Positions 44,970 to 53,322 of a stretch of 64,000 nt of DNA are shown one piece after another. The translations under genes and the position numbers were made by a program. The stretch is taken from assembly GCA_902585265.1 (NCBI GenBank), contig CACICY010000001.1:62001-126000 (forward strand), read 5' to 3'. The notes beneath the pieces were generated by a model that was not told the DNA's origin, did no database searches, and saw nothing but the letters and a program-made list of their open reading frames with translations. The stretch is from an uncultured Pelagibacteraceae bacterium (GTDB lineage: Bacteria; Pseudomonadota; Alphaproteobacteria; Pelagibacterales; Pelagibacteraceae). Numbering within the stretch: the first letter of the stretch is position 1; each line of letters begins with the position of its first letter.

Positions 44970-46223
44970 ATGTTAACAACTAATATTCTTGATAACTTTA
45001 AAAATAATAAGTTTTACATCATTTTATTTTTATTTTTTTTATTCTATCCATTTTCTTTAGTATTTGGCCCTGCATTAATTGAGATTACGATTTTTTTTTC
45101 AATATTAACTTTTTCATTTCTTGTTCTAAAAAAAAAATTATTTCTAGAAGATAGTATTATAAACACAAAATTTATTTTTGTTTTTTTATTTATATTAATT
45201 TGTATTTTATCATCCTTGCTATCAGATAATATTTTACACTCTCTCAAATCATCATTTTTTTTAATAAGATTTATTCTATACTCATTAATAATTTTTATTT
45301 TATTAAAAAAACCAAATAATGCGAAAAATTTTCTTAAGTTTAATATAATTTTTATATTTATTTGTTTGATTGATGCTTACATTCAATTGATATTTGGCAA
45401 AAATATTTTTCTATATGATACTTCAACAGATTTTGTAACTGGATTTTTTTTTGAGGAAAAAAAATTAGGAAGATTTCTGATTACATTATCTCCAATTTTA
45501 GTTGGCATGTATTTATCTTTAGGCATTGGGAATATAAATACTAAAGTAATCAATTCTCTATTATTTTGTATCATAATATATATGATCACACTTTTCACCT
45601 CGGAAAGGGTATCAATGTTTTATTCTGGCTTTACTTTTATGATTTTAATTCTGTTTAGTTCAAGGTTATCAAAAAAATATTTACTATTTATAATAGTGCC
45701 TATTTTTATATCTATCTCAAGTTATTATCTTGGCATAAGTAAATTTAATTATACCGTAAAAGACACAATTAACCAAATTACAGAAAATAAGACTTCTTTT
45801 TCATATCCTTCTGCACAACATAGGTCATTTATGGAAACAAGTTACAAACTTTTCTCTGATAATCCTATTTTAGGCATTGGTCCGAATAATTATAGAAATA
45901 AATGTAGTGAAATAATTTTAAAAAATATAAACAATTGTTCTACACATCCACATAATATATTTTTTCAAATTCTAAGTGAAACTGGATTACTAGGTTTGAT
46001 AATTTATATTTACTATCTTTTTTTAATATTTCAAAAAATTTTATTCTTTGTATTTTCTAGGACAACCAACAGTGCCAGTATATTTTTTTTACTTCCTATA
46101 CTTTATTATTTAAATCCATTTTTTCCATCAGGGAACTTTTTTAATAATTGGTTTATGGCAATAGGTACTTTTGCTATACCTTTTTATTTATATTTCAATG
46201 AAATCACAATCACAAAAAATTAA
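44970..46223 (+). CDS. O-antigen ligase/polymerase family membrane protein (WaaL/Wzy-like)
   Basis: A 417 aa protein with ten or more membrane segments and one large periplasmic loop (about residues 265-325) that contains the family signature: RSFMETSYKLFSDNP, GIGPNNYRNKC and THPHNIFFQILSETG. The HPHN motif carries the His needed by WaaL-type ligases. It either polymerises repeat units or ligates the glycan to lipid A core. It begins a rightward three-gene unit with wzx and a methyltransferase; the 3' end overlaps wzx by 26 bases. Confidence 0.85.
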   Translation: MLTTNILDNFKNNKFYIILFLFFLFYPFSLVFGPALIEITIFFSILTFSFLVLKKKLFLEDSIINTKFIFVFLFILICILSSLLSDNILHSLKSSFFLIRFILYSLIIFILLKKPNNAKNFLKFNIIFIFICLIDAYIQLIFGKNIFLYDTSTDFVTGFFFEEKKLGRFLITLSPILVGMYLSLGIGNINTKVINSLLFCIIIYMITLFTSERVSMFYSGFTFMILILFSSRLSKKYLLFIIVPIFISISSYYLGISKFNYTVKDTINQITENKTSFSYPSAQHRSFMETSYKLFSDNPILGIGPNNYRNKCSEIILKNINNCSTHPHNIFFQILSETGLLGLIIYIYYLFLIFQKILFFVFSRTTNSASIFFLLPILYYLNPFFPSGNFFNNWFMAIGTFAIPFYLYFNEITITKN

Positions 46224-47553
46224 AAATTTAATAGCAAATTCTGTAATTTTATCATTTCCTGGTTTTATCTCTATTTTCCTTTCTTTATTATCTATACCAA
46301 TACATTTAAAGTTTGCTGGACTTGAAAATTTTGGTAATTACTTTTTATTTCATATTTTATTGTCATTATCCTTACTTTTAAATTTAGGAATTTCAAAAGC
46401 AGTTGTAATAAGTTCTAATTTTGAAAAAAAAAATTTGAGTAAAATAGCATACGATGCAATTAAATATTCTTGTGGTATAGTTATTCTAGTTTCGGTGTCC
46501 TATTTCCCAATCAATTTTATAATAAAAGATAATTTTAATTATAACTTTTCGTTAGAACTTTTTTTTATAGGTTTGGTAACTTCGATTATTTATTTAACTT
46601 TTGAAGGAATTTTGCAAGCAAATAAATTATTCAAAAATATTAGCTTAATTAATTTTGTATTTTATAGCTTATCATTATCCCTTCCATCTATCCTTTTAAT
46701 ATATTTTAATGAAATGATTTTATATGAATTACTTTTTTTAAGTGTTTCTATTAAAGTACTAACTATAATATTTTTAATTATTTATTTTATGAGGAACAAA
46801 TTAATTGTTAAGAATGAAAATAAATTTTTTTTTAAATATTTTAAAAAAAATTCACCATGGTTGACTTTAAATAGCGCCTTAATTCAATTGTATGAGATGA
46901 TGGACAAATATTTAATTAAAATATTTATGGGATCTTCATTATTGGCTATTTATTCGATACCCCAACAATTAACTGGAAAGTTAAGTATATTATCAAAAGC
47001 TTTTAGTGCATTTTTGTTACCAAACATCCACAAAAAAAAAAAATTAGATGAATTCTCATACTCACTAAAAATTTTTGTTAAATTTATTCCAATTTTATTA
47101 TTCGTACTTTTTCCTTTGTATTCAATAATTTTGAATTTTTGGCTTGGGGATGAGTATTCGCTTTTAATACTTAACCTCACAAAAATATTTACGTTAATTG
47201 CAGTATATTCATGTATATCTCATATTCTAATAACTAAATATGAGGCTGACCAAAACTCAAAAAAAAATTTTAGAATAGAACTTTCGCTACTTCCTTTGTT
47301 TTTATTAATATTAGGATATTTGTTTATAAAATTTGATTCATTATTATTTATTTCAATATTGATTCTAGTAAAGGAAATATTCCTAGTATTATTAAGACTT
47401 TATTTTTTAAGTTCAAAAGTAATAAAAATTAAACAATATTTAATTTATATTTTAATTTATCCAATATTATTAATTTTATCTTTTTTAAATATGAATTTTT
47501 TTTACTTAATCCTTGCAATATTAATAATTAAAACATTCAAAGATGTTAAGTAA
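46198..47553 (+). CDS. wzx: Polysaccharide flippase (Wzx/MATE-like)
   Basis: A membrane protein of 451 aa with about 12 helices, moving undecaprenyl-linked sugar units across the inner membrane. LIANSVILSFPGFISIFLSLLSIPIHLKF at the N-terminus and the NSPWLTLNSALIQLYEMMDKYLIKIFMG segment (near residue 225) are typical of Wzx. The ATG at 46198 (MKSQSQKIKNL) is preferred over one 27 bases upstream, which lies deeper in the previous gene. A run of 12 A (47032-47043) encodes KKKK near residue 281 and is a possible slippage site. Confidence 0.85.
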   Translation: MKSQSQKIKNLIANSVILSFPGFISIFLSLLSIPIHLKFAGLENFGNYFLFHILLSLSLLLNLGISKAVVISSNFEKKNLSKIAYDAIKYSCGIVILVSVSYFPINFIIKDNFNYNFSLELFFIGLVTSIIYLTFEGILQANKLFKNISLINFVFYSLSLSLPSILLIYFNEMILYELLFLSVSIKVLTIIFLIIYFMRNKLIVKNENKFFFKYFKKNSPWLTLNSALIQLYEMMDKYLIKIFMGSSLLAIYSIPQQLTGKLSILSKAFSAFLLPNIHKKKKLDEFSYSLKIFVKFIPILLFVLFPLYSIILNFWLGDEYSLLILNLTKIFTLIAVYSCISHILITKYEADQNSKKNFRIELSLLPLFLLILGYLFIKFDSLLFISILILVKEIFLVLLRLYFLSSKVIKIKQYLIYILIYPILLILSFLNMNFFYLILAILIIKTFKDVK

Positions 47554-48478
47554 GATAATAAGAAAAATTTTAGAAAATTTAAGTATTTTTTTTTCAAATA
47601 ATTTAGATAATCTAAAATTTGATGATGATAGTATTTATGAAATCATAAATAAAAAAATTGATATCGTTGAAAAAAACTTAGGTAATCTAAAGGAAACACA
47701 TATAACATTTAATAAAAGTCTTTACAAAATAATTAGAGAAAGAAAATTAAAAAAATTTTTAAGGTATGCTTTTATACAAAAAATGTTTTTTGTTCATAAT
47801 AGATTATTTATATTTAAAGAATTAAATCAGTTAAAAAAAAATAAAAAATGGTCTTATTATAAGACACTTCTTCTCGAAGACGACGTAGGTGATCCTGTAA
47901 GATATTTTCTGTATCCTAGTAGTTCTGGAAACAAAATAAACCACGTATATCATTTAAGCTGTTTAGAGGATACATTGAATATAGAATTACAAAAATTAAC
48001 AAATATTTTTGAATTTGGTGGTGGTTATGGGTGTATGGCAAGAATATTTTCTAAGATAAATTACAAAATTAGCTACAAAATATTTGATACATATTTAGTT
48101 AATTGTCTTCAATATTATTATTTAAAACAAAATGGGCTGGAGGTGGGTTTTGAAAATAATAGGTTTGATTTAATAAACAATTTTGAAAGAATAAATGACA
48201 AAGTTGATTTAAAAAATTCATTATTTATAGCAAATTGGTCGTTATCTGAGGTACCATTGGATTTGAGAGATAAATTTGTTTCACTAATTGAAAGGTATGA
48301 AAATATCATGATTAGCTTCCAGGAAAATTTTGAGGATATTAATAATTTGAAATATTTTAAAAACTTTCAAGAAAATCTAAAACATAAATATAATATTAAA
48401 ATAATAGTTAATAAATTTTATAAGGGTAATATATTAAATCCAGAGAAACATTACTTTTTGTTTGGTAAAAAATTATAA
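47543..48478 (+). CDS. Putative sugar O-methyltransferase
   Basis: A 311 aa protein with a SAM-binding motif FEFGGGYGCMARIF (near residue 153), a YKIFDTYLVNCLQYYYL segment (post-I acidic residue) and FIANWSLSEVPLDLRDKF (motif IV-like). It resembles the putative sugar O-methyltransferase family found in polysaccharide loci, which would methylate a sugar hydroxyl. The N-terminal 110 residues are helical and charged. It overlaps wzx by 11 bases and the convergent membrane gene by 6. Confidence 0.68.
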   Translation: MLSKIIRKILENLSIFFSNNLDNLKFDDDSIYEIINKKIDIVEKNLGNLKETHITFNKSLYKIIRERKLKKFLRYAFIQKMFFVHNRLFIFKELNQLKKNKKWSYYKTLLLEDDVGDPVRYFLYPSSSGNKINHVYHLSCLEDTLNIELQKLTNIFEFGGGYGCMARIFSKINYKISYKIFDTYLVNCLQYYYLKQNGLEVGFENNRFDLINNFERINDKVDLKNSLFIANWSLSEVPLDLRDKFVSLIERYENIMISFQENFEDINNLKYFKNFQENLKHKYNIKIIVNKFYKGNILNPEKHYFLFGKKL

Positions 48479-49729
48479 TTTTATTTCTGGCAAATCGAAA
48501 ATATAAAAGTCTATAAGATAATAAGAATAATGCATTAATTTCACAAATTCAGCAAATAAAGAACTTTTAAATATTGTTGTTTCTTTACCTTGCAAACCAA
48601 ATCCAGCGTACTGATCTATTTCCCACATAAAAATGTAGAAAAAAACAAAAATAGATAACCAAAAAATATAATTTATATTTTTTTCAGTTTTTTTAATTAA
48701 ATTGTTAAATTTAATTTTATTAAAATTTAATGTCATATAAAAAATAAATACATGATTTGCAATAAGACTTATGTTTCTTCCATGATCTAGTGCAAGAAAA
48801 CAAATTAAAGTAGGTATAAAGAAAAATAAATAATTACTTTTAAGATTGCTATTTATATTTATAATTTTCATAATTCTGAAATTTTCAAAAATATAAATTG
48901 GTACAACAATTGATAATAAAAAACATAAGAATAAGTTTAAAAAATCTGAATAAGAAAAATAATAAAAATGCCATTTATAAAATCCTCCAATTAGATTTCT
49001 AAATCCACCGCCAAGTTGAGGATGAATTTCTGCATTAAATATTTTTAATATTTCATTCAACTCATTAAATTGTGTTTGATTGCCTAATGTTAAAAAGGTA
49101 AATAGAACAGGAATTAGCAAAATTGAGTATAAATTAAAAATTTTTCTTATTTTTTTTTTATCTCCCAAAAAATTTATTGATAGCAAGATATGGATAGAGA
49201 TAAACAATATTTGGTACTCATGAATTAAAATAGATATTACCAAAAAAGGTAATACTAATAATTTAAAATAATATAAATATTCTTCTCTTTTGAACTTAAG
49301 TATTAAAAAGCCATGTAAGAAAATTGTAAATTTAGAAAATATATCTTTTAAGAAATAAACCTTATAATCATATATTGGGAATAAAATTAATTGTGGTGCA
49401 AAAAAAATCAAAATAATTAAAAATTTTGAAGATCTATAAAATTTACAAATGTAATATAAAAAATATACTTGAGTTATGTATAAAATAAAAAATATTAATC
49501 CAAAGAATTTTTTTGGATCCGTCTCAATTATTTTATTATATTGCCAGTATATCTCACCTAAAAGACCTCTCCTAATCAAGCCAGCTTGGTAATTTATGAA
49601 TAATTCACTATAAGAATAACTTGAAAATAAATTATCAGTGAAAATATGTGAGTATGAATGTGAAAAAATTAAAAGTAACAAAATTACAAAAAAAAACTCT
49701 GGAGATAAAATTTTATTAAAATATTTCAT
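48473..49729 (-). CDS. Multi-spanning membrane protein of the surface-sugar cluster
   Basis: A 418 aa protein with about ten hydrophobic segments. After the first helix comes LFINYQAGLIRRGLLGEIYW (residues 43-62); an arginine-rich RRGLLG loop of this kind recurs in large membrane proteins of polysaccharide clusters, whose function is not established. Polymerase or GT-C transferase are the main options. It is the last gene of a leftward four-gene block (GME-like epimerase, carbamoyltransferase, GT26 enzyme, this). Confidence 0.55.
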   Translation of the reverse strand: MKYFNKILSPEFFFVILLLLIFSHSYSHIFTDNLFSSYSYSELFINYQAGLIRRGLLGEIYWQYNKIIETDPKKFFGLIFFILYITQVYFLYYICKFYRSSKFLIILIFFAPQLILFPIYDYKVYFLKDIFSKFTIFLHGFLILKFKREEYLYYFKLLVLPFLVISILIHEYQILFISIHILLSINFLGDKKKIRKIFNLYSILLIPVLFTFLTLGNQTQFNELNEILKIFNAEIHPQLGGGFRNLIGGFYKWHFYYFSYSDFLNLFLCFLLSIVVPIYIFENFRIMKIININSNLKSNYLFFFIPTLICFLALDHGRNISLIANHVFIFYMTLNFNKIKFNNLIKKTEKNINYIFWLSIFVFFYIFMWEIDQYAGFGLQGKETTIFKSSLFAEFVKLMHYSYYLIDFYIFDLPEIKL

Positions 49730-49740
49730 AATTATTAAGC

Positions 49741-50481
49741 TTATCTTTTCACAATTTTATTCTTTCTTTCACTTAAAAACAGTTTAATTAAATAAATAGA
49801 ACTTACAATTCTTGAATAATATTTTCTAGGATTGTGTAGAAGTCTTACGAACCATCCAAGGTAAAATTTGTCAATTATATCATTCATTAATGGTGCTTGT
49901 TTCTTTGTTAAAAATGCAATTGCAGCCCCAGTGCATATTATACATATTTTATAATTTATTTTATTTCTTATATACTCTGCTAATATTTCTTGAACCTCTC
50001 CTCCAATATTAATAATTACATATTTAGGTTTTTCTTTTTTTATTAAGTTAATTAATTTAATGTCATAAATTTTTTTATTATATTTAGGTGCACAATAAGA
50101 AATTACATTAACTATTTTCTTTGATTTAACAAAATAATTATAATTAATTATTGATTCTTCTTTATTTGGATCAATATTTAAAAATTTCACTTTTTTTTTA
50201 AATTTTAAATTTAAAAATGATTTTAAAAACAAATAACCTGATAACTTTTTTACTTTTTTTTTTTTAAATATTCTTAGTAAAATACAAAAAAAACCACTAT
50301 CTAAAATTGCTATATTTGAATTTTTTAAAGATTTATAATATGTCTTATTTTGTAAAATTTTAGAAAGTGAAGATGCAGCTGGTGCAACAAGATAACCGCC
50401 TTTATCTATTTTTTGAAAGGTTTTTTTAAAACTATAGTTATAAAATTTAATATCATAAAAATTTATTATATAATTTTTCAT
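49741..50481 (-). CDS. WecG/TagA/CpsF family (GT26) glycosyltransferase
   Basis: A 246 aa membrane-associated transferase that usually adds the second sugar to an undecaprenyl-PP-linked sugar. Evidence: GYLVAPAASSLSKIL (substrate pocket with the position of the family's N-terminal Asn/Thr changed), AILDSGFFCIL (the ADG region), IINIGGEVQEI in place of the usual GxPxQE, TGAAIAFL with the QAP motif after it, and the C-terminal LGWFVRLLHNPRKYYSR. It lies downstream of the carbamoyltransferase. Confidence 0.82.
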   Translation of the reverse strand: MKNYIINFYDIKFYNYSFKKTFQKIDKGGYLVAPAASSLSKILQNKTYYKSLKNSNIAILDSGFFCILLRIFKKKKVKKLSGYLFLKSFLNLKFKKKVKFLNIDPNKEESIINYNYFVKSKKIVNVISYCAPKYNKKIYDIKLINLIKKEKPKYVIINIGGEVQEILAEYIRNKINYKICIICTGAAIAFLTKKQAPLMNDIIDKFYLGWFVRLLHNPRKYYSRIVSSIYLIKLFLSERKNKIVKR

Positions 50482-50500
50482 TATAAAATTCTTATAACTA

Positions 50501-52231
50501 TTACCTTTTAATTATAATGTTATTAAGAACTAAAGCATCCATTCTTGTTCTTAGAAAACAATTGATTGCATCTTTATAATTCATAACTATTGGCTCATTT
50601 TCATTAAAAGAGGTATTTAGTATAATTGGAACTCCAGATAATTTTTCAAATTTTTTTATAATTGAATAAAAATTATAATTATTTTTTTTTGATATTGTTT
50701 GTACTCTTCCTGTTCCATCTATATGAGTAACCGCAGGTATCTTTTTACTTTTTGTCGGTTTAATTGTCTCAACAACAGACATGTAAGGATTTAATAGGTT
50801 ATTTCCAAACCATCTATTTTTTCTTTCAATTATTATTGTTGGAGCGAAAGGTCTAAAATTCTCTCTCCTTTTAATCTTTCTATTGATAATTTCTTTTATT
50901 TTGGGATTACAGGGATTAGCTATAATTGACCTATTTCCTAAAGCTCTAGCTCCAAATTCCATTCTACCATTAAAATATCCAATTATTTTATTTTTATAAA
51001 TTAATTTTGCAATTTCAGTGAATAAATAATTATAGTTTGAGTATTTTCTTAGATTAAATTTTTTCATAGATTTATGATTTACAATATAATTTATTATCTC
51101 ATCATTTGAATAATGCGGTCCAATATATGGAGATGATAAATTTTTAAATATTTTATAATTATATTTTTTGTTTAAAACTACTAGAGCTGATCCTATTGAC
51201 CCACCCCCATCTCCAGGTGCGTAAGGTATGAATATTTTTTTAAATATATTACTTTCTAAAATTTTTTTATTTGCTAGTGAATTTAATGCACACCCACCAG
51301 AATAAACAAGATTTTTGGAGAAATTTAATTTATTAATTTTATTAATAATATTTAAAAGTTTGTGTTCAAATACTTGCTGAACAGAAGAAGCAAGATCTTT
51401 ATGTTTTTTACCAATTTTATTTTCTTTTAAAAACGGAAATTTTTGGAATGCTGTATTATTTAAAAGTTTAGATTGATTGGGTTTTCCACTAAATTTGTAC
51501 TTAAAATCTTTTCCTGTATGTCTAAAATAATCTAGATTTAAATCTATATTTTTCTTATTATTAAAAAAACTATTTAATATTTCATTAAAATATCTTGGAG
51601 AACCATAAGAAGATAACCCCATAACTTTGTACTCATCTCCATAATTTGAAAAACCTAAAATTTGAGTAAAAGCCTCATAAAATACACCTAAGGAATGAGG
51701 AAAATAAATTTTATCAATAATTTTAATTTTCTTATTTTCACATTTTGCAATTGCAACACTACAAAAATCACCAAATCCATCTACAGATAGACCTATTGCT
51801 TTACTAAATTTTGATGGATAAAAAGCTGAAGCTAAATGTGATAGATGGTGATCAATAAAATGAAGTTTTACATTTTTATTTAATTTATCTTTTTTGAAAT
51901 TTTTATTTATATTATCTAATAAATTAAATTTATTTTTTGTTCTTTTAAAAATTTCTTTCTTTTTCGACCCAACAATATAATTTCTTAAAAAAAATGAGGC
52001 TTTTTGAGTAATATTTGAAAATGGATTAGTGTTTATAGCTATGTCAGTTACATCAGAAATTTTTAAATTTTTATAAGTTAAACACGCTTTAATTGAATTT
52101 ATTGGCAAACCAGCCCAATGTTTTGTTCTATTTATTCTTTCTTCCTCAATTCCAAATTCTAATTTATTATCAACAAATAAACAGGCAGAAGAGTCTGCAT
52201 GATAACAGTTTAAACCCAGTACAATCGTCAT
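50501..52231 (-). CDS. Carbamoyltransferase (NodU/CmcH family)
   Basis: A 576 aa enzyme that transfers a carbamoyl group from carbamoyl phosphate, by way of carbamoyl-AMP, onto a hydroxyl of a sugar or antibiotic. N-terminal Kae1-like domain: LGLNCYHADSSACLF, EEERINRTKHWAGLP, the metal-binding DHHLSHLASAFYPS (near residue 130), VDGFGD, VYSGGCALNSLANKKI and YAPGDGGGSIGSAL. C-terminal YrdC-like domain: GRMEFGARALGNRSI, RENFRPFAPTI and LNTSFNENEPIV. All catalytic signatures are intact. It follows the GDP-mannose 3,5-epimerase-like gene by 3 bases, suggesting the product sugar, or one near it, is carbamoylated. Confidence 0.92.
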   Translation of the reverse strand: MTIVLGLNCYHADSSACLFVDNKLEFGIEEERINRTKHWAGLPINSIKACLTYKNLKISDVTDIAINTNPFSNITQKASFFLRNYIVGSKKKEIFKRTKNKFNLLDNINKNFKKDKLNKNVKLHFIDHHLSHLASAFYPSKFSKAIGLSVDGFGDFCSVAIAKCENKKIKIIDKIYFPHSLGVFYEAFTQILGFSNYGDEYKVMGLSSYGSPRYFNEILNSFFNNKKNIDLNLDYFRHTGKDFKYKFSGKPNQSKLLNNTAFQKFPFLKENKIGKKHKDLASSVQQVFEHKLLNIINKINKLNFSKNLVYSGGCALNSLANKKILESNIFKKIFIPYAPGDGGGSIGSALVVLNKKYNYKIFKNLSSPYIGPHYSNDEIINYIVNHKSMKKFNLRKYSNYNYLFTEIAKLIYKNKIIGYFNGRMEFGARALGNRSIIANPCNPKIKEIINRKIKRRENFRPFAPTIIIERKNRWFGNNLLNPYMSVVETIKPTKSKKIPAVTHIDGTGRVQTISKKNNYNFYSIIKKFEKLSGVPIILNTSFNENEPIVMNYKDAINCFLRTRMDALVLNNIIIKR

Positions 52232-52234
52232 TAA

Positions 52235-53209
52235 TTACTGATTATGTTTTTTTTTAATTTCTGATAAAATCCATTGGTAAGTTTTATCTAAACCTGATTG
52301 TAAAGTATATTTTGGATCCCAGTTTAATTGTTTTCTAATTAAATCATTATTACTATTTCTACCTCTAACACCTTTTGGTTTATCTAATTGGTAATTTCTT
52401 TTTATTTTTTTATTTGAAATTATTTCAATTTTGTCAATCATTTCGTTTATTGATACTTTTTCTTCACTACCAATATTAATTGGTCCATGGTATTCTGAAT
52501 CAAATAGTCTTAAAGTAGCTTCTACACAATCATCAATGTATAAAAATGATCTAGTTTGTTCACCATCACCCCAAACATCTATAGTATTTTCATTATTCAG
52601 AATAGAATAGATTACTTTTCTACATAAAGCTGCTGGAGCCTTTTCTCTTCCTCCATCATAAGTTCCGTGTGGACCATATATATTATGATATCTTGCAACC
52701 TTTACATCTAAACCATAATCTTCAAAAAAATGTCTACACATTCTCTCACTAAATAATTTTTCCCAACCATAACCATCTTCTGGATTGGCTGGATAAGCAT
52801 CACTCTCTTTTAAGCCTGTAATACTTACGTCGTTTTGTAAGTCTTTGTTATATGCACATGCACTTGAGGAAAAGAAATATTTTTTTATTTTATATTCTTT
52901 ACATGCCATTAATAAATGAGTGTTCACTAAAACAGATAACATGCATAAAGCTTTATTATTTTCTATGAAACCCATGCCACCCATATTGCAGGCCATGTTT
53001 ATAACTTCATCCACTCCTTCAACCATCTTGAAGCAGTTTTCTTTATCCGACATATCTAATACATGATTTTCAGACTCATTAGAACACTGATACCAATCGT
53101 CAAACGACTTAATATCAACTGCTTTAACAATATAATTTCTTTTTAGGAGAGTTTTAACTAAGTGACCTCCAATAAAACCACCTGCACCTGCAACTAAAAT
53201 TTTTTTCAT
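52235..53209 (-). CDS. GDP-mannose 3,5-epimerase-like extended SDR
   Basis: A 324 aa extended SDR closely resembling plant GDP-mannose 3,5-epimerase, which converts GDP-D-mannose to GDP-L-galactose and GDP-L-gulose. Diagnostic matches: GAGGFIGGHL (cofactor), MACNMGGMGFIENN, FFSSSACAYN (the catalytic Cys), KESDAYPANPEDGYGWEKL (Tyr-x3-Lys), RYHNIYGPHGTYDGGREKAP with the second catalytic Lys, WGDGEQTRSFLYIDD (Arg), and KGVRGRNSNNDLI. Plain GalE or RmlB proteins lack the MGGMGFI and GGREKAP motifs. It starts the leftward block with the carbamoyltransferase. The substrate is inferred from motifs. Confidence 0.85.
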   Translation of the reverse strand: MKKILVAGAGGFIGGHLVKTLLKRNYIVKAVDIKSFDDWYQCSNESENHVLDMSDKENCFKMVEGVDEVINMACNMGGMGFIENNKALCMLSVLVNTHLLMACKEYKIKKYFFSSSACAYNKDLQNDVSITGLKESDAYPANPEDGYGWEKLFSERMCRHFFEDYGLDVKVARYHNIYGPHGTYDGGREKAPAALCRKVIYSILNNENTIDVWGDGEQTRSFLYIDDCVEATLRLFDSEYHGPINIGSEEKVSINEMIDKIEIISNKKIKRNYQLDKPKGVRGRNSNNDLIRKQLNWDPKYTLQSGLDKTYQWILSEIKKKHNQ

Positions 53210-53264
53210 ATTAACTAATTTCTATGTAATTTTTAATTTATTGAATTTGAATATAGCAAAAATT

Positions 53265-53281
53265 AATAATAGTCTATTATT
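53265..53281. promoter_or_regulatory. 17-base palindrome in divergent intergenic region (possible operator)
   Basis: AATAATAG-T-CTATTATT is an 8-base perfect inverted repeat with one central base, in the 113-base gap between the epimerase (minus) and a membrane protein (plus). On the minus strand TTGATT and TAATAG with 17 bases between them would place the palindrome over the epimerase -10 box. AT-rich DNA makes such repeats less rare, so this is tentative. Confidence 0.3.
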
Positions 53282-53322
53282 CTATTAATTAAAATAAATC
53301 AAAAAATGATATCTTGTAAAAT

